A stretch of 19,510 nucleotides of DNA from JAHEDH01 sp965364515 (GCA_965364515.1 CBDTXZ010000045.1:1-19510); one strand, 5' to 3'. Counted from the stretch's first letter, positions 6,922 to 14,851 are shown. A program made the numbers and translations. Notes: generated by a model not told the origin, from the letters alone.

Positions 6922-8268
6922 ATGCCGGTGGGACGTCCCGTAACGAGATTCTTGCACACCGATCGCGGGGCGGTCGGCTACCAGGTGTTCGGCGAGGGCG
7001 ACCGAGACATCGTGTTCATCACTCATTGGGTGACGAATGTCGACATGTACTGGGACGAGCCGTCGGCCATCCGGTACCTCGATCGGCTCGCGTCGATCGG
7101 ACGGGTGATCCTCATCGACAAACTCGGCTCGGGCGTCTCCGATGAAGAGGAAGGCGAGTGGCCGGTTGCCCCAGTCGAGACACACATGGACAGTATCAAC
7201 GCCGTGATCGACGAAGTGGGCATCGACTCGGCGATCCTGGTCGGTGACACCGAAGGCGGGATGCTTTCTATGCTCCTCGCCGCCACCTACCCGAACCGTT
7301 TTCCCGTACTCGTCCTCATCAATTCGTATGCCCGGTTGCTGCGAGCCGAGGACTACCCCATCGGAGCCCCGCCCGAGGTTGTGGACCGCATGCGCGAGGC
7401 CTGGGTGGAGCAGCACGGTACGACGGGCGAGGTCCTCCGGTTGACGGCGCCATCCGTCTTCGACGACGCTCGGTTCCGCTCTTGGTTCGTGCGCTTCCAG
7501 CGCGGCGGGCAGAAGCAGCGGGCCGCCATGAGAGCGATCCCGTGGATCGCGGCCACCGACGTCCGCCCGGCACTCGAGGCGATCCAGAGCCGGACGCTCG
7601 TGGTCCACCGGCGAGATGCCGCTTACCACCGCCTCATCCACGGCCAGTATCTCGCAGAGCACATCGAAGGTGCCGAGTTGGTCGTCCTTCCCGGGGCGGA
7701 CACGCTCCCGTTCCACGCCGGTGAGGTGGACGACCTGCTCGACGTCGTTGAGAGTTTCCTGGGCAGTGACGCCGAGGTTCGGCCGACGAATCGCCAACTG
7801 GCCACGGTCCTATTCACAGACATCGTGGGGTCGACTGCGATGGCGTCCGAGTTGGGGGACAGGAGGTGGCTCGACCTTCTCGAGGAACATGACCGAATCG
7901 TTCGGCTCGGTGTCGAGCGTTTCCGAGGCGACCTTGTGAAAACGACAGGCGATGGCGCAGTGGCCACCTTCGATGGGCCGTATCGGGCTGTCGAGGCTGC
8001 GCGGCTCATCAGGAACGACCTCGACCCACTCGGAATCTCGATCAGGGCCGGCCTACATACGGGCGAAATCGAGCGAAGGGGTGATGAAGTCGGCGGCCTC
8101 GCCATCCACCTCGCCGCACGCGTGATGGATAGTGCGGAGAGCGGCGGGATCGTCGTCTCCAGCACCGTGCGAGATCTTGTCGTCGGGTCCAGGCTCGAGT
8201 TCGCAGCCTGCGGCTCCTTCGACCTCAAGGGGATCCCCGGTTCCTGGGACCTGTACGAAGTCAGTTGA
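6922..8268 (+). CDS. Alpha/beta-hydrolase-like sensor fused to class III adenylate/guanylate cyclase
   Basis: A 448-residue two-domain protein, the usual length for this fusion. Residues 1-280 form an alpha/beta-hydrolase fold. The nucleophile elbow reads GDTEGG, with Thr110 where active relatives have Ser, and the usual GADH motif reads GADT, with Thr261 in place of the catalytic His. The domain is therefore probably a ligand sensor, not an esterase. Residues 290-448 are a class III cyclase domain. Metal-binding D300 (FTDIVGST) and D344 (TTGDG) and base-contacting K340 are present, R400 (AARV) stabilises the transition state, and His396 occupies the usual Asn position, a variant common in this subfamily. 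It should make cAMP (possibly cGMP) in the cytoplasm as a homodimer. It stands alone, preceded by a purine tract and a leaderless-type promoter. Confidence 0.93.
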   Translation: MPVGRPVTRFLHTDRGAVGYQVFGEGDRDIVFITHWVTNVDMYWDEPSAIRYLDRLASIGRVILIDKLGSGVSDEEEGEWPVAPVETHMDSINAVIDEVGIDSAILVGDTEGGMLSMLLAATYPNRFPVLVLINSYARLLRAEDYPIGAPPEVVDRMREAWVEQHGTTGEVLRLTAPSVFDDARFRSWFVRFQRGGQKQRAAMRAIPWIAATDVRPALEAIQSRTLVVHRRDAAYHRLIHGQYLAEHIEGAELVVLPGADTLPFHAGEVDDLLDVVESFLGSDAEVRPTNRQLATVLFTDIVGSTAMASELGDRRWLDLLEEHDRIVRLGVERFRGDLVKTTGDGAVATFDGPYRAVEAARLIRNDLDPLGISIRAGLHTGEIERRGDEVGGLAIHLAARVMDSAESGGIVVSSTVRDLVVGSRLEFAACGSFDLKGIPGSWDLYEVS

Positions 8269-8450
8269 TTCGGCCATCAGTTCTCAGCTCCAGCCCATGC
8301 TGACCAGGACTGGATCGTCGAGCTTGCTCGAAGCGTTCACGAATCTGCACGACTCGGGCAGCTTGTCGACTGTTCCAGATCCAACAGCGGAGTCTGCCTG
8401 GGGAGATCCCATCTGTTGGACTCGAGGCTGTCTAGAACATCACTTGCCGG

Positions 8451-8927
8451 TTATCGAGCGGGTGTCACCTCGATTCTGATGACGACGATGTGGGGCATCA
8501 GCCTTGCGACGTTCGCCTTCGCGATCTCGTCCTTCTTCAAACCGTAGGCCTTTGCATCGATTGGTCGCTTCTCCAAGTACTGGGTCATGAATTCAAGGGC
8601 TTCTTCATCGACTGTGATGATCTCCGCTTCACCCGAGTAGTTCAGGCCGGCCAGTCGGAGTTCGACCTCTGCCGGCGTCTCGAAATTTCGCCACCAGTTC
8701 CGCACCTTCTTGGTGACCACAGTGACAGTGGTCCCGTCACGCTGGTAGCTGACCGGAATGGTGTAGGCCTTGCCACTCTTTCGCCCTCTGAAACCAAGCA
8801 GCGCTACCTCGCGTCCCACCAAACCCTGAAGCCCAGGCGTTGACAGCATCCATTTCATGAATGAGTTCGCCCAAGCCGGGGGTTTGTCCTCTGGCATGCG
8901 GACTTCAACCACCGAAGCGTCCGTCAT
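8451..8927 (-). CDS. Deazaflavin (F420)-dependent nitroreductase-family protein (Ddn-like)
   Basis: A 158-residue split-barrel protein of the Ddn/DUF385 family. The core reads LVGREVALLGFRGRKSGKAYTIPVSYQRDG, followed by TVVTKKVRNWWRNF, both hallmark segments; the GRKSG loop and following strand bind F420 in characterised relatives. Members reduce quinones or nitro compounds with F420H2, and some use FMN or heme instead. GGAGG lies 6 bases before ATG 8927. It is convergent with the cyclase fusion (183-base gap). That gap holds an 8-bp inverted repeat TCCAACAG (8380-8387) / CTGTTGGA (8413-8420) with a 25-base loop, a weak candidate terminator. Confidence 0.92.
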   Translation of the reverse strand: MTDASVVEVRMPEDKPPAWANSFMKWMLSTPGLQGLVGREVALLGFRGRKSGKAYTIPVSYQRDGTTVTVVTKKVRNWWRNFETPAEVELRLAGLNYSGEAEIITVDEEALEFMTQYLEKRPIDAKAYGLKKDEIAKANVARLMPHIVVIRIEVTPAR

Positions 8928-9119
8928 CTGTCGCCTCCATTTAGCTGATCGGCTCTATGAGAAATCTCTTGATGGTGCGAGAGGTAGAGGCAAATGTCAC
9001 CGATCACGAAGCCGCTCGTTTGGGCGTGACAATCGGCACTACCGATCGCTGGATGCATTTGGACAAGAGCGGTTGACCGTTGTCGGCGGAACGGTCGCCG
9101 TACAAGGCCGCTGCGCCGT

Positions 9120-9330
9120 GGCTGCCGATTGGACCTTCTCATCTCAAAGCGTCCGGTTGGCGACTCGAACAACTGTTGCCATCCTCGACTTCAGCTTGCA
9201 TGCCGGGCTCAGCGGCGACTTGAGGCCAACGGGTGGCACGCGGTTTCTCGGTCCCCTCTTCCGGATGATTGCACGACGCTTCAACCGCAACGAAGTGCGG
9301 AAGCTGAAGACAATCCTCGAGAGCCGGGAA
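9120..9330 (+). pseudogene. Possible SRPBCC-family C-terminal relic
   Basis: The plus strand reads DFSLHAGLSGDLRPTGGTRF then LGPLFRMIARRFNRNEVRKL and KTILES, very like the last strand and long C-terminal helix of SRPBCC (polyketide cyclase/START-like) proteins. Upstream in the same frame the sequence is not family-like. A separate short frame at 8957-9076 (39 residues, starting MRNLLMVREVEANV) ends before it. I read this as a gene that has lost its N-terminal half. The match rests on pattern recognition only. Confidence 0.4.
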
Positions 9331-9455
9331 CCGCCTTCCTGCAGGTCGGGCTACGCAGTCCGCCACACATCAGCAGTCGTGTGCACTTTGGGGGCGGCTG
9401 TGTCGTGTGACTATCAGCCCTTCCCGCGTGGGCGGTCCATGGAGATGGTGGGAGT

Positions 9456-10340
9456 ATGGCTCCCGCACCCGTGTTCAAGACTCCTGAGGATCAGGCTGCA
9501 TTCTTCGACAGGTACGACACGACGCTGAGGAGACGGTGGCCCGTCCCTTACGACGAGATCAACACACGAAGCCGTTTCGGATCGACTCATGTGGTTGTCA
9601 GCGGCCCCCCAGATGGTCAACCGCTCGTGCTCCTCCATGGCTTCATCACGACGCTGGTGATGTGGGCCCCCAACATCGCTGATCTCAGCCGGGAGTACCG
9701 GGTCTATGCGATCGACACGATGGGTCAGCCGAGCAAGAGCATTCCCGAAGAGCCGATGGTCGATGTTGAGGACCTCGTTGAATGGCTGGATCTGACCTTG
9801 ACTGACCTGAATCTCGATCGGGTCCACATGACGGGCATGTCCACAGGAGCCTGGATTGGCCTCAATTACGCCATGGCCAGACCCGAACGCGTCGAGAAGC
9901 TCGCTCTCCTCTCGCCCGCGGCGAGCTTTCAGCCGCTGGTCAAACAGTTCATGGTGCGCGGCATGTTGTCCGGCGTAATCCGGACACGTCGCATGATGAA
10001 CTCCCTCATGGGCTGGATGGGACTCGATTCCAGCGATGAATTCGTAAAGGATCTGCTGGATCTGATGTGGGCTGGAGGCACGCACTTCCGCATGCCGCCC
10101 GAGACGCGACAACTCATGCCCGCCGTATTCTCAGACAACGAGCTTCGAGGACTGAAGGTTCCGGTCCTTCTCGTCATCGGCGAGAACGAAGTGCTGTACG
10201 ACGCTGCCAAAGCATTGGGACGTGCCCGAGAGCTCATCGCTGACTTCCAGGGAGAACTCATCCCCAACTGCAGTCACGACATGTCGATGACACGACATGA
10301 CGTGGTCAACGCCCGCATCCTCACCTTCCTCAGTCGCTGA
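9456..10340 (+). CDS. Alpha/beta-fold hydrolase
   Basis: A 294-residue alpha/beta hydrolase with a plausible complete catalytic set: oxyanion motif HGF (residues 61-63), nucleophile S129 in GMSTG, an acidic residue in IGENEVLYD and H274 in NCSHDMS. Residues 160-220 form a helical cap region (many Met residues) typical of lipase, haloperoxidase or dehalogenase relatives. Substrate cannot be assigned. Unlike the fusion at 6922, this copy keeps its Ser and His. The purine run GGTGGGAG overlaps the expected ribosome-binding site before ATG 9456. The next gene begins 152 bases downstream on the same strand with its own promoter-like box, so a shared transcript is uncertain. Confidence 0.92.
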   Translation: MAPAPVFKTPEDQAAFFDRYDTTLRRRWPVPYDEINTRSRFGSTHVVVSGPPDGQPLVLLHGFITTLVMWAPNIADLSREYRVYAIDTMGQPSKSIPEEPMVDVEDLVEWLDLTLTDLNLDRVHMTGMSTGAWIGLNYAMARPERVEKLALLSPAASFQPLVKQFMVRGMLSGVIRTRRMMNSLMGWMGLDSSDEFVKDLLDLMWAGGTHFRMPPETRQLMPAVFSDNELRGLKVPVLLVIGENEVLYDAAKALGRARELIADFQGELIPNCSHDMSMTRHDVVNARILTFLSR

Positions 10341-10476
10341 CAGCGGTTCAGGTTCTCCACCCCCCGAAACCGGAGCATCGACCACTGGCAGTAGCTGAGT
10401 GCTGCCAGCCGTTCAGCGGCGCAGCTTCGCATGTACTCCTCGCCAACTTCACGATGACAGGTCATCCGTTGGGACA

Positions 10477-10482
10477 TAGGCT
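10477..10482 (+). promoter_or_regulatory. Leaderless-type -10 box
   Basis: TAGGCT ends 9 bases before GTG 10492. There is no Shine-Dalgarno sequence between them. Confidence 0.35.
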
Positions 10483-10491
10483 GACAGCATC

Positions 10492-11520
10492 GTGCTCGCA
10501 CGCGACATCGATCAGTGGTTCGATCCGGTCCCGGGGTACCTGAACACCGCCTCGATCGGTCTGCCTCCGCGGCGGACGGTCGCTGCGTGCCGCGAACGAT
10601 TGACGGAATGGCAGGCGGGGCGCGGTGATCCGCCATCGTTCGACCCCGACGTCAGTCGGTCGCGGTCCGCATTCGCCAGGATCGCCGGAACGAGGCCTGA
10701 ACTGGTCGGCATCGCGAGTCAGGTCTCGATCGTCTCCGGAATGACTGCCGCGTCTCTCCAAGACCGGGCTGTCGTGCTCTGCGCCGAGGAGGAGTTCACG
10801 TCGGTGACCTTCCCGTTTCTCAACGATTCCCGGCTGGAGACGCGCTTCGTCCCCCTCGACCGACTGCTCGACTCCGTCACCGACGAGATCGACCTCGTGG
10901 CCGTCAGCGCCGTGCAGTCAAGCGACGGCCGAGTCATCGATCTCGACCGCTTGGCGGAGGTTGCCCGACACCATGATGCCCGCACCTTCGTGGACGCCAC
11001 GCAGGCAGCAGGATGGCTCCCGTTGGACGCCGGCCGCTTCGACGTCACCGCATGCCACGGATACAAGTGGCTCTGCTCACCGAGGGGTGCCGGCTTCCTC
11101 ACGGTCTCAGAGCGATCGAAAGAGTGGTTGAAGCCGGTGAACGCCGGCTGGTACGCCGGTGAAGACCCCTGGGCGTCGATCTACGGGCCGCCGCTTCGCC
11201 TGGCACGCGACGCGCGCCGTTTCGACGTTTCGCCGGCCTGGTTCTCGTACTCCGGGGCCGCCGAGGCCCTGGAGCTTCTCGCAGATCTGGGACCGGAGTC
11301 GGTCGGAGAGTACAGCGTCGGCCTGGCCAATCGCTTTCGCGAGGCGGTCGGACTCGAGCCTTCCAACAGCGCAATCGTGAGCCTTGCCACCACAGCGGCC
11401 CACGAACTCGCCGCCGCCGGATTCTCAGTGGCTCACCGCGCAAACCGTGTCCGCCTGTCCTTCTACTTGTACAACTCGTACGAGGACGCAGACCACGCCG
11501 CACGAATTGTCACTGGGTAA
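10492..11520 (+). CDS. Class V PLP-dependent aminotransferase / cysteine-desulfurase-like protein
   Basis: A 342-residue fold-type I PLP enzyme. It opens with YLNTASIGLPP, the usual start of class V aminotransferases. D168 in FVDATQAAGW contacts the PLP ring nitrogen and H189-K192 in CHGYKWLCSPRG supplies the Schiff-base lysine K192. Family members include cysteine desulfurases, kynureninase-like enzymes and isopenicillin-N-epimerase-like proteins. No conserved catalytic Cys loop of IscS/SufS type is evident, so a small-molecule aminotransferase or lyase is more likely. At 342 residues it is slightly short for the family (about 370-400). The GTG start at 10492 immediately precedes the first conserved block and follows a leaderless-type box. 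Confidence 0.88.
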   Translation: MLARDIDQWFDPVPGYLNTASIGLPPRRTVAACRERLTEWQAGRGDPPSFDPDVSRSRSAFARIAGTRPELVGIASQVSIVSGMTAASLQDRAVVLCAEEEFTSVTFPFLNDSRLETRFVPLDRLLDSVTDEIDLVAVSAVQSSDGRVIDLDRLAEVARHHDARTFVDATQAAGWLPLDAGRFDVTACHGYKWLCSPRGAGFLTVSERSKEWLKPVNAGWYAGEDPWASIYGPPLRLARDARRFDVSPAWFSYSGAAEALELLADLGPESVGEYSVGLANRFREAVGLEPSNSAIVSLATTAAHELAAAGFSVAHRANRVRLSFYLYNSYEDADHAARIVTG

Positions 11521-11918
11521 GGGACGGCCGCCTTTGAGTTTGTAGAGGCAACTGCCTCAAAGCGTCTGGAACACCAACGTAAGAACCGCCCAAAGCGTCT
11601 CAATTGCCAGAAGTGAGGTGCGTTGCGCCTCAGCGCCTCTTCACAAACCTCTCCCCTGACACTCCGCGGCTCATCTTCCCCATTTCGGTGAGGCTCTAGG
11701 CGGTTGCGTACCCCGCACCATTCAAAGCGATATGTGTCGCTGAGCGACCAATGCGTGGTTTGTGGGCTATCGCAACACTCGGAGGGGCGGCGTCGGGATG
11801 GGACCCATTCGGTCCGCATTTCTGCAAACGGCGAGATCAGGCGGCAGCCTCGGTCAGTTCGTTGAGCGCAGCGAGGATCCATTGATGCCGGAGCCTCGAT
11901 GCAGGCGCTCCTGATAGC
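11521..11918. other. Intergenic stretch with repeat copy and coding relics
   Basis: No intact gene. It holds the first copy of a 26-bp direct repeat (11788-11813). A short minus-strand open frame ends at 11837 with protein-like composition (SRLRHQWILAALNELTEAAA then stop), which may be the tail of a lost gene. CAAAGCGTCT occurs twice near 11560-11610. Confidence 0.4.
11788..11813 (+). repeat. 26-bp direct repeat, copy 1
   Basis: Identical over 26 bases to 12542-12567 (core GTCGGGATGGGACCCATTC), with partial similarity continuing about 12 bases (ATTTCTGC). The two copies lie 754 bases apart and bracket the GNAT gene. Confidence 0.9.
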
Positions 11919-11920
11919 GT
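11915..11920 (+). promoter_or_regulatory. Leaderless-type -10 box of the GNAT gene
   Basis: TAGCGT ends 7 bases before ATG 11928, the same spacing as at 6909-6914. It overlaps the alternative GTG start at 11919 and so favours the ATG. Confidence 0.4.
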
Positions 11921-11927
11921 GACCGAG

Positions 11928-12431
11928 ATGATCGTTGTCAGACGGCTTGCTCCGAATGATGCTGCAGGTCTCGGACGCGCTTGGGAGGATGCGCGTGAGT
12001 TCTATTCGGACCTGGACAATCGGGTCTTTCTTCCACCTGATCCCGAGGACCATGAGCTTGGCCAGGCGATCGTCCAGCATCTCCTCGCTGAGGAGCAACT
12101 GGCGAGCCGGTGGGTTCGCGTCGCGGACGATGGCGGCAATGCGATCGGCTTCATCACGGCGACCCTGCACGAAACCCAAAAGAACGCGAGTCGCGACATC
12201 ATCCGGGACTCGACCCGACGATGGGTCAAGATCGACACCTTGGTGGTGCAACGACTCCACTGGCGAATGGGCGCTGGTCGCACACTCGTCGAAAGCGTCG
12301 AGGATTGGGCAAAGCAGGAAGAGGCGTCCCTCCTGAAAGTCGGGACGTATGCCCATAGTCCCGCGGTCACGTTCTACGAAGCACTGGGGTACGGCCGCCG
12401 GTCGATCATCTTCGAGAAATACCTGGACTGA
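11928..12431 (+). CDS. GNAT-family N-acetyltransferase
   Basis: A 167-residue GNAT protein, full length for the fold. Acetyl-CoA-binding motif A reads KIDTLVVQRLHWRMGAGRTL, with R-M-G-A-G as the pyrophosphate loop. The C-terminal motif B region YAHSPAVTFYEALGYGRRSIIFEKYLD is standard, including the Tyr that often acts as general acid. Substrate unknown (an amine of a small molecule or protein). ATG 11928 is chosen because of the leaderless-type box; GTG 11919 would add three residues. The gene sits between two direct repeats and next to decayed sequence, which suggests it arrived with, or was left behind by, a rearrangement. Confidence 0.9.
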   Translation: MIVVRRLAPNDAAGLGRAWEDAREFYSDLDNRVFLPPDPEDHELGQAIVQHLLAEEQLASRWVRVADDGGNAIGFITATLHETQKNASRDIIRDSTRRWVKIDTLVVQRLHWRMGAGRTLVESVEDWAKQEEASLLKVGTYAHSPAVTFYEALGYGRRSIIFEKYLD

Positions 12432-12440
12432 ACGGGTGAC

Positions 12441-12725
12441 TCAGTCGGGGTGAGAGCCGCTACCACCACCGATGACCCATTGGGCCCGGTCGTAGAGGCT
12501 CACCATTTCCCGATACACCACCAGGGTCAGAGGGCCAGGGCCGGCGTCGGGATGGGACCCATTCGGTTGGCAATTTCTGCGCGTATCCAAGACCTCAGGT
12601 TGAGGCTCCCGGTCGGCAACTCGCCCTCGGTCGCCGAGAGCAAAACCATCAGCCTCTCGAACCGCTCGACAAACCCGGAGATCGCGTCGTCGGCCTTTGG
12701 ATCAACTAGACACCGATGTGGCGGG
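12441..12725 (-). pseudogene. Unrecognised decayed gene fragment
   Basis: The minus strand reads a protein-like segment (DPKADDAISGFVERFERL, then SWIRAEIANRMGPIPTPALAL) that stops at 12527. Another frame continues with LTLVVYREMVSLYDRAQW and stops at 12441. The change of frame close to 12530-12550 suggests a frameshifted gene. I do not recognise the family. It lies directly past the HsdR stump on the same strand, so it may belong to the same lost locus. Confidence 0.35.
12542..12567 (+). repeat. 26-bp direct repeat, copy 2
   Basis: Second exact copy of 11788-11813. Here it lies inside an open frame on the minus strand (reading NRMGPIPTP). Copy 1 carries a one-base difference just outside the identical core that shifts the frame, so copy 2 looks like the parent and copy 1 the fragment. 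Confidence 0.9.
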
Positions 12726-12728
12726 GAT

Positions 12729-13229
12729 TCATGCTGCGCCTGCATACACGCTGCGACCCTCACCCCAGTAGGAGTCGTAGACGTGCTGGTACACCCGGTC
12801 GACCTTCTCCTGCCACACGCCTGACTCGAACGCCTTCGGAAGCTGGTCGAGCACCCGACTGATCGTCACCTTCACCGATGCACGGGTCTGCTGCTTCTTC
12901 CGCCAGTCCAGTACGAGCTTCTCTTCTTTTAGGGTGGCGAGCAACTCCCTGGCGAGCTTCTTCACCTGGTCTCGCTCCTCAGCGGTCAGCTCGATGTCTG
13001 CCTTCGTGAGGAGATCGAAGACAGCCAGCTCCTCATCAGCAAGTGACTCGGCGATCGCCCGCTGATTCTCCTCCTTCAGCCCCTTGGTGAACTCGACGAG
13101 CCGTTTGAAGAACTCCTCGACGTTGATGGAGCCGGCGTTGTAGGCGTCGATGAGTGCCTGGAAGCGTTCCATGTAGTCGAGCGTGCCGCCCGGCATGCAC
13201 AGATCGTAGGTGTTGGCGAGCCGACGCCG
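12729..13229 (-). pseudogene. hsdR: C-terminal stump of type I restriction enzyme HsdR
   Basis: About 165 residues match the C-terminal helical domain of type I restriction R subunits, beginning near TYDLCMPGGTLDYMERFQAL and containing YNAGSINVEEFFKRLVEF, then ADEELAVFDLLTKADIELT and the final VYQHVYDSYWGEG. In HsdR this domain contacts the methyltransferase core and follows the nuclease and helicase motor domains, all missing here (full length is about 1000 residues). No start codon or ribosome-binding site is present at the break. The sequence continues in the same frame directly after the TGA of the cNMP-fold gene, marking the deletion junction at about 13229. It cannot cut DNA alone. No hsdM or hsdS is visible. 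Confidence 0.82.
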
Positions 13230-13709
13230 TCAGGTGACCGTGTCGGTGCGATGATTGATCGAGCGGATCCGCGCGGCCATCCCGATCAGGAGGCGTGGGT
13301 ACATTTCCGGCATCGAGCTCAGCAGCTTGTTGAATCTCGTCCGGTACAGCAACATGGTCTCCAACGGGGTCTCGGCGGTGACCGACGCCGACGCCGTGTG
13401 ACCATCGATGAGCGACAGTTCACCCACGATGTCGCCAGGGCCGACAGTGCCGAGCCGACGATCGACGCCTTGTTGGACACCACCACCGTCTCGGGCGACG
13501 ACGCCTTGCCGGGTCACCGCCGCTGTGCCGCTCCGGATGAGGATCAGCCGTTGGACCTGCCGCTGCTCCCGGATGAGGACCGCGCCGGCTTCGAACGTGC
13601 GATGGTCGACCACTTTCGCGATGGCGGCCAACTGCCGTTTCGTGAGTCCGGCGAACAGCGGCATGCTGGCGAGCAGCCGAACCGATTCTGCCTGTGGGAT
13701 GTCTGGCAT
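13230..13709 (-). CDS. Stand-alone cyclic-nucleotide-binding-fold (Crp-like N-domain) protein
   Basis: A 159-residue protein consisting of a single cNMP-binding beta-barrel. It opens with the usual ESVRLLASMPLFAGLTKRQLAAIAKVV helix, then FEAGAVLIREQ and LILIRSGTAAV, and the phosphate-cassette region GPGDIVGELSLIDGHTASASV with E97 present. The arginine that grips the cyclic phosphate in CAP (R82) is replaced by Ala106 when the cassette is aligned, so canonical cAMP binding is doubtful. There is no helix-turn-helix, so it is not a DNA-binding Crp. It may act as a small regulatory subunit or sense another ligand. The stop codon abuts the HsdR relic. The gene is divergent from nothing close: the dehydratase gene upstream runs in the same direction and ends 152 bases away. 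Confidence 0.85.
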   Translation of the reverse strand: MPDIPQAESVRLLASMPLFAGLTKRQLAAIAKVVDHRTFEAGAVLIREQRQVQRLILIRSGTAAVTRQGVVARDGGGVQQGVDRRLGTVGPGDIVGELSLIDGHTASASVTAETPLETMLLYRTRFNKLLSSMPEMYPRLLIGMAARIRSINHRTDTVT

Positions 13710-13861
13710 CGTGGACCCCCTCCGAAGTCTCGGCGCAGACTACTCCCCCCGAGGATTCGGTGGGAGTCACGCCGTGCCGAATTGTCGGCCGGGTCGAGCG
13801 GCTCGAACTCACACGTCGAAGAGCGGCCACCGCCGTCGTAGAGAGGCGGGGACATCCAGAG

Positions 13862-14851
13862 TCAAGCTGCGTTGATCACCTCAGCAATGAGCTGAGGATC
13901 GACGCTTCCACCTGTGACCAAGCACACAGTGACGCCGCGTTCCTGGGGGGACACTTTTTGGGCGGCGGCGACACTGGCCGCACCCGCGCCCTCGGTGACC
14001 ATCTTGTTGTGGAGCGCCAACCGGCCCATTGCGGACCGGACCTCGTCTTCGGTGACGAGAACCACGTCGTCGACCAGGTCGCGAAGCATCGGATACATGT
14101 TCGCCGTGATCACCGGAGTTGACGCTCCCTCGACAATCGTATCCTGCCATTCGATCCACGTCGGACCACCCGCCTCGAACGCTGTGGCCAGCGCGGGATT
14201 CACTTCGGCTTGAACCGCGTAGACGCGGGCCGAGCTTCCCATCGCCTTCAACACCGAGGCGACTCCCGAAATGAGAGCACCTCCACCGACGGGAACGAAC
14301 ACCGCCTCCACCTCAGGCAGGTCCTCCAAGATCTCCAGACCCAGCGTTCCGTGACCAGCGATCATCTCGGGCTCGCCCCAGGGGTTCAGGTAGCTGAACT
14401 CTTCTTCTCTCCACCGCTCTTCGAACATGTATGCCATGAGATCGATCATCGACATCCCGACGATTTCGGTCCCGTGAGCCTCGATCGCCTTCCGCTTCCC
14501 CACGTGGAGGTTGCTCGGAACCATGACCCGGGAGGGAACCCCTAGCCGGTTCGCCATGTATCCGAGAGAAATTGCGGTGTTGCCCGCGCTCACCGTGGAC
14601 AAGCCATGTCGCGCTGCTTCATCCGGAAGCGCAAGGGCCCAGTTTCCGACACCTCGCAACTTGAACGATCCAACGGGCTGGAGGACTTCCGGCTTGAGAT
14701 ATGTGGCCCCCCCGCTGTGGTCGTCGCGGAGCCGGACCAACGGGGTGCGGATTATCTCCCCCTGGAGTCGACGAGCCGCCTCCCTAACGGAGTCCAGGCT
14801 GGGTGCGGACACCGCAGGGCCCGGCCAGCCTGTCAGTAGTTGCTCGACCAT
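13862..14851 (-). CDS. Threonine/serine dehydratase-like PLP enzyme (fold type II)
   Basis: A 329-residue tryptophan-synthase-beta-superfamily enzyme. K64 in PVGSFKLRG is the Schiff-base lysine, SAGNTA (88-93) is the substrate carboxylate loop, PVGGGALISG (187-196) is the glycine loop holding the PLP phosphate, and TGGSVD near the C-terminus contacts the ring. There is no C-terminal ACT domain, so it is of the catabolic, non-feedback-inhibited type. Expected reaction: beta-elimination from threonine, serine or a related hydroxyamino acid, giving an unstable enamine/imine. The divergent RidA-family gene (47-base gap) supports this. AGAGG lies 5 bases before ATG 14851. Exact substrate unknown; EutB-like or racemase relatives are alternatives. 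Confidence 0.9.
   Translation of the reverse strand: MVEQLLTGWPGPAVSAPSLDSVREAARRLQGEIIRTPLVRLRDDHSGGATYLKPEVLQPVGSFKLRGVGNWALALPDEAARHGLSTVSAGNTAISLGYMANRLGVPSRVMVPSNLHVGKRKAIEAHGTEIVGMSMIDLMAYMFEERWREEEFSYLNPWGEPEMIAGHGTLGLEILEDLPEVEAVFVPVGGGALISGVASVLKAMGSSARVYAVQAEVNPALATAFEAGGPTWIEWQDTIVEGASTPVITANMYPMLRDLVDDVVLVTEDEVRSAMGRLALHNKMVTEGAGAASVAAAQKVSPQERGVTVCLVTGGSVDPQLIAEVINAA

Noticed and set aside
6826..7797. Long minus-strand open frame opposite the hydrolase/cyclase gene
   Set aside because: The plus strand has unmistakable domain motifs; the minus frame is a high-GC shadow ending in a leucine run that is simply the complement of the purine tract.
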